This document shows positions 8,399 through 19,132 of a DNA stretch of 64,000 nt, piece after piece. Source of the DNA: Pseudopyrenochaeta lycopersici. Lineage: Eukaryota > Ascomycota > Dothideomycetes > Pleosporales > Pseudopyrenochaetaceae. The position numbers and the translations under genes are program-made. The DNA is taken from contig NHZP01000023.1 in the NCBI GenBank assembly GCA_003313425.1, forward strand, positions 310,001 to 374,000. Direction: 5' to 3'. Position 1 is the first letter of the stretch, and the number at the start of each line of letters is the position of its first letter. The notes beneath the pieces were generated by a model. That model did not search any database, was not told the DNA's origin, and worked only from the letters and a program-made list of their open reading frames with translations.

Positions 8399-10195
8399 AT
8401 GCATCAGGGTCTACTTTTTCTGGCCGGGCTTGCGGCATTGCAATCGAGAGTTGTGCAATCGTTGCCTTGGCCAATCTCCCTCTTAGAACGACAGGATCAG
8501 TCAACTGAGGAACAAGATGTGACAGATTTAGATTTCGTGCGCAAATGGGCTGCAATTGGTGATTCCTAGTAGGGATACTCCTAGTTCATACAAGTTAAAG
8601 TCACGGTTAACACTGCTAGCTCCGCCGGAATTGGATCTGGGTCAAAGTTGAGCGATTCCGGAAGCTGTGGCCGATATGATAACTCATATCCTATGATGTT
8701 ACAGCGGTATGACGAGATGCCAACTAATCCAGCGCCAACTATGGACTATCTGGCTTGCTCTGGCGCCACATCACCACAGATTCTGAATAACCAAGTTTCG
8801 AAGCTTGGAACGGGATACGATTTGATCACTTTGAGCTCAGGAGGCAACGATGTTGGCCTCATTAATGTCCTCAATAGATGCATTTACCAATGGTTCTCCC
8901 TAACCGGAGACAAAGGGTGTGATGACCAGTTGGCCAACACAGAGAAGCTGATCAAAGATACACTGCCTGGAAATTTCGATAAGCTGACGGCCGGATTGAA
9001 GGGTAAACTTAACGCCAACCGAAAAGTTTTTTGGACTGGGTACGCTAGGTTCTTCGACGACTCGACTACCGGCTGTGACAAAGTCACATGGTCGTTCTGG
9101 TTTAATGTGCTAGGCAAGCAATTTCTAACCCAAGCGCGTCGTCAGCGCATGAATAACCTCGTTATTGGCGTAAATGATGCGATCAAAGCTGCCGTCGAGC
9201 GTGCGGGGCCTGATTTTGTGTTCGTCGACTACGATCACTATTTCACCCAGACACAAGGCCGGTTTTGCGAAGGCTTAACAAAAGAGCCCGACGCTAACCG
9301 GGATGGTCTTCTCTTCTTCCAATGGGATACAGACAATAGCTTTACCACCTTAGCCCGTCGTGGCGCTGACGAACCCGAACTCGACGGCGTTTTGGCGGGC
9401 AGCTTCATAGATCTTGATAAGCGTCAAGGCAACTCCTCGTCCTCTGGAAACGAATCTTCGTTCGAAGACCAAATTGCCAGCTTTGTTCGGGAAGCCAAGA
9501 CAGCGAATAACAGTCTCGAGGTTGCGCTACACGACAATAGCGGTGCTGACCCTGCCTATCGGGGGCGTGGAATGCTCGGTATTAACGACTTCATCCCAGA
9601 TACAATTTTAAGAGTGTTCCACCCGCAGCCCGCTGGCCATGCAATTATTACAAACTTACTAGTTTGGTACATTGCTGAGCAGCAGGCTACACTGCAGAAT
9701 GTACCATGGGGGCCTGAAAGAGGAACGAATCAAGGCGATAGTTGCGCGCTGCCACAGAATCCCCCCGCCAGTCCCCCCGCCAGTCCCCAGCCTACGCCCG
9801 AGCCCAGCCCCGGCACAACACCAACCCCGGTCACGACTCCGCCGCCAGCAACTACACCTAATGGCACTACGACTACATCTACAGCGCCGGCTCAACCTTG
9901 CCCAACTCTTTTGGCGACTGGTGCGAATAACAACGCTATAACAGTAGATTGTCCAGGTGGTAGTATCGTCGTCAACATGGCACCGGTCTCTAATAACAAC
10001 AATGCCCAATATTTAGCCAAGAACACCTGTTCTATCGATGCTAATGTAACCTGGACGTTTGTTAATAAGGTCACTTTTCCTTTAGAGGGTACTGACGGGC
10101 CTATACCAGTCGCTATAGGCCAAACTCAGTTTAGTAGAGTTATCACAGTTCCAGATTCATGTACATGGGTAGCTACCTTCGTGATCGTAAGCTAG
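8399..10195 (+). CDS. Secreted SGNH/GDSL-type hydrolase (lipase-like) with Pro/Thr linker and C-terminal domain
   Basis: Exons 8399-8568 and 8620-10195 give 581 residues; the 51-nt intron splits the Tyr codon after GDS. A signal peptide begins MHQGLLFLAGLAAL. SGNH blocks are in order: WAAIGDSYSAGIGSG (block I, nucleophile Ser), a central LACSGATS, SSGGNDVGL (block III, Gly and Asn of the oxyanion hole), and RVFHPQPAGH (block V, catalytic His). This family hydrolyses ester bonds of lipids or acylated polysaccharides outside the cell. After the catalytic domain comes a linker rich in Pro and Thr (about residues 420-470, PPASPPASPQPTPEPSP type), then a domain of about 95 residues with two NNN runs and several Cys, of unknown role. 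The reading frame is intact. Confidence 0.85.
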
Positions 10196-10919
10196 CCTAG
10201 AGAGAGTTTAGAGTTTCATGTTCTTTACTTGACGTATTTCATCACCGAGAGCGACAAAAATGCTTAGCATTATAAACCTATCTACCTTAACCGTCTAAAC
10301 TATTATTAGAATTATCTAAAAAAAATACTAAGTACTCGCATCAAACTCAGACGAAGCAGCTCTGTCTACCTGATATAACGGGGTGTATCAGAGGATCAAG
10401 GGTAGCTACCGGTAGTCAGTGGTCGAACTCACTAGAGGGCGGGTGTTAGGGTGTGTAGGCAAGGTTTCACGTCAAATGTGCACAAAGGGTTACTTGAGCA
10501 ATGAGTATGTGAAGAACTGTTCTTGATTACGGAGTTCTATCTACGACTTTTGCGGTTGTTTATATATCAACATGATCTGTTGATCCGTTGTGTAGTACAA
10601 GTGCTAATCGCTAATTATGGTGATCTGTGATCTGTTGTAGCACGTGCAATGCAAATCGCTAATTGGTCACGTGCCTAAGTTATGGTCTGACCAAGATAAA
10701 TGAACCGGCGTTTATATTGAAGCCACAAAGTCGCAATGAAGAGGCTCACTCCGAGTGTGCTTCTAGCTATGGAAACAGATCCTTGGGACCCAGTATCCTG
10801 GCGCAGAGACGTCGCTTGGAGCTTTGAATGAGTAGCAAATGGAAAAGATTTATTTTGTAGGTTAGGAAGAGATTTTTATAGTAAACAGAAGGCTAGGGGA
10901 GTACGGAAGGGTCGAGCTG
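10196..10919. other. Intergenic with degenerate internal duplication
   Basis: No gene is supported. A motif TGATCTGTTGATCCG...TCGCTAAT near 10573-10613 recurs imperfectly at about 10620-10660, so there is a diverged tandem duplication of about 55 bp. A TGTTAGGG at about 10445 resembles the start of the solo LTR at 3208, but no matching end or target duplication was found. Confidence 0.4.
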
Positions 10920-11027
10920 CGTAAGCATGCTTATGAGCGATATGTAACGGTAACGAAAGCGATTCGGCACCGGACTTTGCCACCACAAGCAGGGAGGGCG
11001 ATCGACCCGCTCTGGCCATAGGGTTGT
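10920..11027 (-). repeat. Dispersed repeat, subfamily A
   Basis: Reverse complement of the element at 3851-3957 with scattered differences. Shared blocks include GCATGCTTA, ATATGTAACGGTAACGAAAG, CACCACAAG, AGGGAGGGCG and TCGACCCGCT. It ends about 50 bp before the start of the broken gene at 11081. Confidence 0.75.
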
Positions 11028-11080
11028 CTGACACCAGGAGATCTGGAGGTGGATAAAACGGCTTACTGCAAGAGAGGATA

Positions 11081-11922
11081 ATGTTGGGTTATTTGCCAGA
11101 GGGAGCACCTTCGTACAAGTTTCCCCCTACTATAGCCCCCGACACGCATTCTAGCATCGATCCCGACACTGCTGCCGAAGTTGATGTTGCACAAGCAACC
11201 CATACACTAGACATCCCCTTCTGTCACGAAGAAGACGCATTACCTGGCACAATTATCGAGGTGGCGTATTCCCAAGCATCTAAGGATCTTCGGAGGCTGG
11301 CATACACTTATTTAGTGCATTCCAATGCGGCAGTGTAGGTGGTTTTTGGCTTTGATCTCAAAGACGGACCGACACAGAGGGCAACGTTCTCAGCCTGGCG
11401 GAGCAAAGACGAGGGTGACGTGCTGAGCATGGTCACCGAGTACTATAAATATGTATGGAATGATCTTAGATTAATTTGCTCATTACTAAAACGTCCTAGG
11501 AATTCCGTAGTATGAACGGAGAACCTACCAGTCACGATCCGCTATGCTTCCGACTCAAGGACTTTGCAATGGACGAGACTGCAAAAGAGATACTGGGTGA
11601 TGATGATGCGGAGCTCTCCATCACTATGGACCAACTCTGCGGCTTCCTATCAAAGGCAGAGAAGGAGGTAGAGGATAAGAAGAGGGGGAAATTGCAGATC
11701 AAGAGGACCTGTGTAGGCAAGAGAAAACTGCCATTAGAAGAGTCGCCAGATCGACCTATTACAGTAGAAGACGAGAAGGGATGGCAGCATGAGGAGGACA
11801 GAGCGACCAGGCGCACGAACAGGGGAGACGGGGCTTACTCTAACCCACGCAAGCTAACTACAGGACTCACATGGCGCAAATCAGCTCGCCTAGGAGAGGT
11901 ATCGCAGCCTTCAAGTTCTTAA
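11081..11922 (+). pseudogene. Uncharacterised fungal protein gene broken by one stop codon
   Basis: The frame opens at ATG 11081, meets TAG at 11336-11338, and runs on (VVFGFDLKDGP, ATFSAWRSKDEGDV) to a GTATGG donor at 11453. A 47-nt intron (11453-11499, ending CCTAG) keeps the frame into EFRSMNGEPTSHDPLCFRLKDFA and on to the stop at 11920-11922. Splicing therefore restores everything except the single TAG, which would be CAG with one C-to-T change. The layout (AYSQxxKDL.., ..VVFGFDLKDG..ATFSAWR.., EFR..NGEP..LRLKDF) resembles an uncharacterised fungal family I have seen often among repeats; I cannot name a function. The C-terminal part is charged and likely disordered. It is flanked by dispersed repeats on both sides. 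Confidence 0.7.
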
Positions 11923-12649
11923 GGGATTGTTCTAGGCAATTGTCATGGCAGGTGGCGGCTTCACAATATAGGGTATTTCTACTGCTATGTAATTTGTACG
12001 GCAATTTTTATGCGTGATTATCTGGCAAATCTCCGGGAAATAAGTGGAACAGTCCATTCATGGTTCTTACCTTATACCAATTCGGCTCTTGCGGCGGGCC
12101 CGGTTTCGGGCCCCCCGCATTCCGGAAGCTAGGTCCTAGATCTCACACAAGATCTAATCTGGTAGTGGAATCTCTTAGCATGCGCCCACCACAAGTGGCG
12201 ACGAGGCCTATTTCAACCTCCTCTATCCATACCAGAACAAAATCAACCCCCCTCGCGCAAGGGTGTGGCTGGAGCAGGCCGGCCGTCCTCCCTACTAGCG
12301 CCACCAAGGTGTTCGTCCAGTCGTTGCTAAATCACCCTCTGCTGCACTCCGTGCATCTCAGCCTTACCACGCCACACTGTGGGCTGTGCACCCAGCCGCA
12401 CCCACCAACCTCCCTCATCGCAGAACTAAGGAGCGATAATTGTATATGATTTTGGCGATTCGATTGAACGCGCGACGCGAGGCATGCACCGACCAATTGT
12501 TCGGGTATTTCTGCACACGACAAATCTCAGCATGCGCCCAGACCTCCTCTGATTGGGCGCCTCGTATTTCGCATATGGTTCCCCATCCATCTCTCCCAAC
12601 GCACTTCATACCTCTACCAGCGTTTCAGTCAACACCATGTGCTTTCGTC
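11923..12649. other. Intergenic region with a dispersed repeat, upstream of the HET gene
   Basis: Apart from the subfamily B repeat at 12258-12425 there is nothing I can assign. An ORF at 12060-12449 is the repeat read in frame, not a gene. The last 200 bp are the presumed promoter of the HET-domain gene. Confidence 0.5.
12258..12425 (+). repeat. Dispersed repeat, subfamily B
   Basis: Matches the reverse complement of 17330-17498: AAGGGTGTGGCT, GGCCGTCCTCCCT, CCACCAAGGTGTTCGTC, then after a diverged stretch CTTACC.CGCCAC.., GGGCTG and the final CGCACCC region. The longest pair of the subfamily B copies seen. Confidence 0.75.
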
Positions 12650-15029
12650 ATGCTAAACCGCAACACAAGTCTGATTTCATTAACTACAATCGACCCGGAT
12701 ATCGAATCATATCGCGACGACTGGGAAGATGACGCGCAACCGCTGGCGGTCGGCGCTGTCCGCAACCAGGCTGAGGCTGAAATTTCCTTGTGTGCACGAT
12801 GCCAGAACTTCGACATCCAATCGTTCGCACGAGGCGCCGATGGGAGGAAAGGCTACCTCTTGAAAGACGTTGAAGCGGCGGCAGATCAAGGTTGTCAGTT
12901 CTGCGGGCTATTGCTAGAAGCCGTCAAGGACACAGAGAAGCCCGAGTACTTCTATAGCAATGCCTTCGTGGGCAAAACGACACTGAATCCCGATCTGTAT
13001 GTGCATATGACAATCTCTGAAAGTTACAAAGAGGAGACATTGACTACGCCATCCCGGGGTTTGCGAGCCAACCGCTTCCTTGTCGAGCTAGGAGACCGCT
13101 TCAGCGGCGTGAGGAATCCGTCAAACCATGAGATTTGCATTGCTGCAGACCCTGGTAGGTATCTCCTCGCGGCCTACAGCAAGTTTAGAGGATACTATGC
13201 TGATATATTTGTTTCAAGAAAGTCCGGCGGCTTTGAGCGGAGATGTCCTCGGGCGCTACATCGGCGGTAATCCATCCTCGACTTCACATTATGAGACTGC
13301 CCAAAGCTGGCTTCAAGCATGTGCTTCTCATTCAAAATGTAACGAAACAGTGTCCGGATCTATTCATATCGATCCTTATAACTCTCCACTTCCTACTCGA
13401 GTAATTGAAATTGCACGAGAAAATGACCGGCAGCGACTTTATCTCCGTTACACAGACGGACTGCACGGCGCATACATTACACTTACCCATCGCTGGAATG
13501 AATTCACTGGCAGATGTATCACAACTACTTCAAACATTGAGGGTCGTTTACTTGGTGAAGACTTCGGAGAGCTGCCACAGCTCTTCCAAGACGCTTTCAT
13601 CATTGCGGAGAATCTTGGCATCAAATTCATCTGGATTGATTCGATTTGTATCATCCAACAAGGGGACAACCTTACTGACTGGCGACGCGAATCCCCAAAG
13701 ATGGCCCATTACTACCAATTTTCAGTCTTCACCCTAGCAGGAACGGCAGTAGACATAACCGGTGGACTTCTCCAACCCTACACGAAAGACGCAGTACCGT
13801 GGTCTTCGAAGCTTCTACGCCTGCCCTACCGGGATAAAACGAATACCACCGCTGGAAATTTTTATTGCTTCAAACGGCGCGTCCTAGTCGTCGACGAATA
13901 CATGGATCAAGTTCGGTCAGGCACTCTGTTCACTCGAGGCTGGATCCTGCAAGAATGGCTGCTGAGTAAGCGACTGCTCTGGTACACGCCTCATGGGCTC
14001 TTCTTCGAGTGTCAACAAGAACTCCCCCGATCATACGACCAGTCCCAGCTTACGGTCACTCGGGCGAGCTCCGATCTACAAGCACATTTGCGGCTCAAAG
14101 CATCATTTCACTTCTCGAACAGCGATATCCTGGGCTTTTGGTATCCAGTCCTGGAAGTATATTCCGGCCAACATCTCACAAAACCCGAGCTGGACCGCAT
14201 TCTTGCTGTAGCGGGTCTAGCGAAGGAGGTCGGACCGATCCTCGCAAATCCAGAGCGTCTTCCAAGCCTGCAAAACGAGACGCAGAGCGAGGTTTATGTA
14301 GCCGGGTTGTGGCTTCGCGACATCCATCATGGCCTGCTGTGGGAAGAACATCACACCGCTGCACCATGTACCAGCAAACTCGAAGAAGCGCCATCCTGGT
14401 CTTGGGCATCGCTTCTTACTCTGGTGCGCTGGCCGGGAAGGGGCAAGGGCACGAAAGGTGCATTCAGGGTTACGGGGATATGTTTCAAGCGACAGAGAAG
14501 GCACGACATTCCCGATCATCTCGTCTTTGACGGCTGCAGGCTCAGGCCGTTCAATGCGATGACCGAGCAACCAACCTTCGATCCAACCAACATGTTTTCT
14601 TGCCTGCACATTCGCGGAAAGCTGCACACAGTCCACATCCGAGGGTATCTCGAGACGGAAGAAAATCTGAAGAGTGCTGCACTATCAACCAGCTACTCTC
14701 CGATTCCCAAATCCTGCAATTGGCATGCTATATGCTCCGCTTTCCGGCCAGAGATTATTGCAGGCTGGGGTTCCCTTGAACAGCTTGAACCGCATCCGAC
14801 AGCATGCGCCGATGTTGGGATTGCGGTGTATGCTCTGCATGTTTCAACGCGATACCTACACCATGGGCTTTGGATCAAGACGTTGGTGCCAGTGTTGGAT
14901 GTTCTATTTCTGGAGGAGGTAGAAGCGGGCTCCAATTCTTTTCAGCGACTTGGTGTTGGCAGGATTGCGGACAGGGAATTGATTGCTGAGTTTGAAGAGG
15001 CCGAGGAGCGTGATTTTCACCTTGTATGA
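12650..15029 (+). CDS. HET-domain (heterokaryon incompatibility) protein
   Basis: Exons 12650-13154 and 13219-15029 give 771 residues; the 64-nt intron (GTAGGT..TTTCAAG) is phase 1 and joins AADP to ESPAALSG. The HET core is clear: YITLTHRWN, ITTTSNIEGR, LFQDAFIIAENLGIKFIWIDSICI, then WRRESPKMAHYY, LFTRGWILQEWLLSKRLLWY. The first exon has paired cysteines (SLCARCQ, then GCQFCGLL about 50 residues later), as often seen ahead of HET domains. These proteins trigger cell death when incompatible hyphae fuse, or act more broadly in non-self recognition. The C-terminal half (WSWASLL type motif) is typical of the long HET subfamily. The frame is intact. The start at 12650 is chosen because upstream in-frame sequence belongs to repeat and leader. 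Confidence 0.9.
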
Positions 15030-15095
15030 TGAGCATTTCATACCTAAACACCTTCGTTTGTAGTCCAATAAAACCATGTTCAGAGGATAGACCCA

Positions 15096-16870
15096 TCACT
15101 CGAGTCTGGTCCGTCCATCCCTGCTTATATGTTCCCGCTCCCGTGCCTCCCTCATAACCCTTTCCTTCTCCTCCTGTGGTACATACCGCCACACTGCTCT
15201 AAAGAATAACGCTAACATGCTCCCCATACACGCCGCCGCAAACACAACGGCCAGTACAGTGAACCAAAGGCCTAAAAATCCAAAAATCTGCCAAAACCTC
15301 AAAATTCTAAATATGCGCGCAACGTCCTCTGCCTTGATAGTTTTGGGATGTTTTAATATCTCTTCATATACGTTCGGAACGTTGTAGAACACTGTGTTCC
15401 AGAATCCTTTCCACGTAGTATACGTTGCGAGGAAAATGAAGCCAATTCGGTGTATGGTGGGGCGAAAACGAAACTCAGTCCTCACACTACGGCCGGAATG
15501 GCCCCAAAGCATGGTACACGCGCCTGTAGTGGCATTATATGCTGCGAGATACTCACGGGTGCGAATGAGGGCTGGTTGGCGGTAAGCACGCCATGGGAAG
15601 GCGCGGCGTCGCGGATCGTACACTGTAATTTCTCCCGTATCCAGATTCTTGAAGGTGCCTCCTGTCCCCACCCAGGATGGAAGAATAGAGAGCATTTTCT
15701 TCCAAGGCTCGGGAGGCGGTATATCGAACCGCTCAAAGAGGGACGCACGAAGGCGATGCTTTAAAGCATAGAAAGACAGTAGATACATTCCCAATGGCAG
15801 ATAGAGACTTTTCTTGATTGTGCTAGACAGGGTCAGTTGGCTAGTTCTCTGGTATCAGCAAGGACTTACGGCGAAGGAGCCCTGAGCTTGTATTGTCGAT
15901 CCTCATGGATCCATATCGGAAGCCCGATCAGAAGCATAGTAGCGTAGATAGCTAAAATCAGGGGTATTAAGGGATACGAGAACCAGGAATGTGGGCCGTA
16001 GTGACTTTGCGGCATGTACTCGAATCGGGCTATGGTTTGGCAACGGGGAGGATTTGCGACATCTGTGGTTGAGGTAGCATTCGGTGCCTCATTCAATGGT
16101 TGCTCCAGCTCTTCAACCTCTTCATCGTGTGCTTCCTCTAGTTGTGGTGTCTCTACATATCCGGAAGAACTCTGATCTGGAGGCGGCTCTTGTGCTCTAA
16201 GCCTCTGCTCTTCATACGCTTGAGAAAGATACCCATTCGCAACCACCGTGCGCGTCGAGGGTATAGATACGTCATCCGTATACGGTTCGACAGCGGGGGT
16301 CAAATATTGCCATCCCCCTCCAGTGACAGCCATACTATTCTTGACTATGGGCTCAAATTCTTCATCGCTCTCGCCAAAACCTAACAAGAACCTCCAAGCC
16401 ATCCACCATACGAGTCCCATTAGCGGAACCAAGAAGACGATGGCTACTATCGCCGAGACCACCCCCGAGAGCACAATGGTGTCGTTCTTGAGGGCCATCT
16501 TCAGCGCCCAAACATGTACCAGACTATTTGGCAGCGTGGTCAGTGCTACTGTTCCAGATACCATCCATCTGTACGCTCTTCCCGGTCGCTTGAACTGCAA
16601 GAACGCCGCTGGATCTCTGAACAGGAATATCCAAGAGAATCTTGCAGCAACAGAAAGGGAGAATGCCAAGAAGTCCGGAAGAACGGATGGAGTGTGATGG
16701 GTGCTGTAATGCCAATACAGTTTGCCAACGTTGGGTGTGAGGTGGAAGGCTGCAGCGAGGCTCAGCATCCATCGGAACCATTGCAGTCTGTGGGTGTAGT
16801 TTTGGCGCCAGCTGCGGGTTAATATGCGACCACATGAGAAGGTTTCTGTCGAGAGACTCTGCGCGTCCAT
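15096..16870 (-). CDS. Polytopic membrane protein of unknown function
   Basis: Exon 1 is 16870-15870 and exon 2 is 15822-15096, giving 575 residues. The intron (15869-15823) has GTAAGT and CTAG ends and a CTGAC branch site, and the splice reads LRAPSP-TIKKSLYLPLG. Several hydrophobic spans are visible: FLAFSLSVAARFSWIFLF, a GTVALTTLPNSLVHVW region, GVVSAIVAIVFLVPLMGLVWW, then after an acidic hydrophilic loop (residues about 175-275) YPLIPLILAIYATMLLIGLPIW, IGFIFLATY and a last pair around FGFLGLWFTVLAVVFAAACMG. The order N-terminal helices, disordered loop, C-terminal helices recurs in uncharacterised fungal proteins. No catalytic motif is seen. It is convergent with the HET gene, 66 bp away. 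Confidence 0.75.
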
Positions 16871-17329
16871 TCTAGGTACTGTAGCATGTCCGATGAGATG
16901 TAATCATTGAGTTGGGCTGTGGTGGAAGAGTGGTGAAACTCAGCCACAAAGTCCCTCACATGATGTTGTGTTTCGGCTCGGCGCGGCTGTGCCTTGAGGA
17001 ACGAAGTTCCGAAAGGTCTTACGCCATTGGTCTGCCCAAATTAGCCCATCCCTGCCTAAAGACACTTTTTGATCAACCAGATCGTGCGCATTAGGCTTAG
17101 TCATAACCACCAGAAATGGTGATGCTGTCGCTTCGGGAAGATTACCATACAGCATCAACTGTTCATCGCAGAATCACCACACCCATCATCGATTTTGACC
17201 CTTCAAAGCATGCGTGCTAAGTGATCTATACTTGAACATCCTCCTCACCGTTTTCCTCGCCCCTCCGACATCCACTTGCTGAACATCTCAACAGTCATCA
17301 AACCAAACATACCACCTCTCGGGGCGGGG
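16871..17329. other. Intergenic, nothing supported
   Basis: Upstream of the membrane-protein gene and before the dispersed repeat. Only short ORFs lacking motifs. Confidence 0.5.
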
Positions 17330-17493
17330 TGCAACTGATTGCGCAGCCCACCAGGTGGCGCGGTAAGGCTAAGATGCTGCCGCCATACTGTAGTAGGAGG
17401 CAAATGATAGACTGAATGCTTATGTCTTGAGAAGTAGACGAACACCTTGGTGACACTAGCAGGGAGGACGGCCAACCCGCTCTAGCCACACCC
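17330..17493 (-). repeat. Dispersed repeat, subfamily B
   Basis: Reverse complement of the unit at 12258-12425, and of 4808-4880 over its core (GTAGACGAACACC, GGTGACACTAGC, AGGGAGGACGGCC, CCCGCTCTAGCC). It directly adjoins AT-rich copy 2. Confidence 0.75.
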
Positions 17494-18671
17494 TTGTCGT
17501 GAACGTCTAGAATAGATAGCGTTAGGAAGAGATATAACGATCGTTTCTAGTAACAGAGAATAGCATACAGCCCTAGATAGTATAGTACCTTACTAAGTAT
17601 TACTACTATTACAGCTCTACTATCCTTATCTATTATAAATATAAATAATCTAAACTACTTATATCTCTTATATATTAAACTAAAGTATATCCTTATAACT
17701 TTAAAAATTATAGTACTTATATAAAGAGCTATTTATTATTTAACTATATAATAGCTATATTACTAAAATATATTAAGCCTTTCTACTTTTATATATACTT
17801 CTAATAATAGCGTTCTACTAGTAATACTTAACCTACTTACTAAAGCGTAGATACTAATTTTTAAGGCTACAGCGCTTTATCTTATTTTATACCCTTCTTA
17901 TATTATTATATTCTTCTTAATAAGCTAAAATTAGATTTTAGTTACTACTTAGTCTAGAATTAGCTTAAGTAGGCTTAAGATATAAGTATATAGTAAGCCT
18001 AATTAAGTTTTTTATTTAGTTAGTAAAAAGAATAATAGTAGGTTTTAAGGCTTAAGAGCGAGGAAGCTATTAAGGTTATTATACGTTAAACTATATCTTA
18101 ATATATATAAGATAGCTATATTAACTACTTTAACGCTAGAAATATATTAGCTAACTAATAAGCGCTATAGCTATATAGATTTTAGTACTACTTTTAATCT
18201 TAAGCTAGATTTAATTATAAATAAGTAATATTATATTAGCTTTAATAAAGATTACTCTAATTAGAGGGTTTTTAATAAAAGTACTAGTCTATATAGTAAT
18301 TACGTATAAATTTATACTTAGATTAGCTTTTATAGCTACTTATAGCTCTTAAGTATTACTATTAGATTCTTAAATATATATAAAAGCTATATATATTATA
18401 ATAGATAGAAATAATAGTAGTAGCTCTATATTAGGGAAGGTTTATTATTACTACAAAGAAGGTCTCTTTATAAGTTAGAAGAGTAAGTAACTATATAACT
18501 ATAATTTTTATATAAATATACGTAGATAAGTTTAAGGGTTATCTTAGTATATAGGTTAAGAGGAATTTTAGATTATTAACGCGCGTATAGATTTTTGTAT
18601 TACTGCAAAGTCTAAGTACCTACAATTTTGTCTGTTACGGCGGTTGTTCCGTTACGAAGGGATGCACGTTA
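17494..18671 (-). repeat. AT-rich RIP-like repeat, copy 2, uninterrupted
   Basis: Inverted relative to 1245-3852 and of the same length (about 1177 bp) once the two insertions in copy 1 are removed. It provides the empty sites for both insertions: a single TA and a single GTAGG. The tract is AT-rich without coding potential, with many differences from copy 1 that are mostly C/T or G/A, fitting repeat-induced point mutation. A TA at 18670-18671 borders the ACGTGC end. Confidence 0.85.
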
Positions 18672-19132
18672 GTGAAGTTTTTTCGCAGTGGCCGTGGCTG
18701 GGCAAGAGAAAAATATGCGAGCTGTGCCGCCCACATGCTCGAGACCAAGTAAGAGACCGAACCGCCCAATAATTACTCCAAAAATAAAATCGGTGCCAGT
18801 GAATGGCACCGGACTGGTACTTGCAATGGCGTGGGCTCATCATAGCTAACACGTCCCGCGATCCGGGGTCCATTCGCAAATTCTAGTGCGCTACCACTTT
18901 CAGCAAAGGTCAGGCCTGCAACTGAAACATATGACTGAGACAGGTATAGGTAGCAGAGGAAAATGGAGGTCATCACTAACACGAAGCCATTATTCCCAAT
19001 CTATACTTCAGGTAAGACTGACCCAAGTCTTCTCAGACCCTAGAAAGTTATATAATATATCTCCCATCTTGCTGGATCTGTGTTGGCAGACATCTGCTAG
19101 ATTATTTTTCCATTTCACGCGTTGCCTCTACA
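18672..19132. promoter_or_regulatory. Remnant promoter region of the chitinase pseudogene
   Basis: A TATA-like GTTATATAATATATC occurs at 19048-19062, about 75 bp upstream of the old start codon. No gene is supported here. Confidence 0.3.

Noticed and set aside
10444..10690. Possible second LTR starting TGTTAGGG at about 10445
   Set aside because: No ACA end with a matching 5-bp duplication was found and no retrotransposon coding sequence follows.
12060..12449. 129-codon plus-strand ORF
   Set aside because: It is mostly the dispersed repeat read in frame and has no protein motif.
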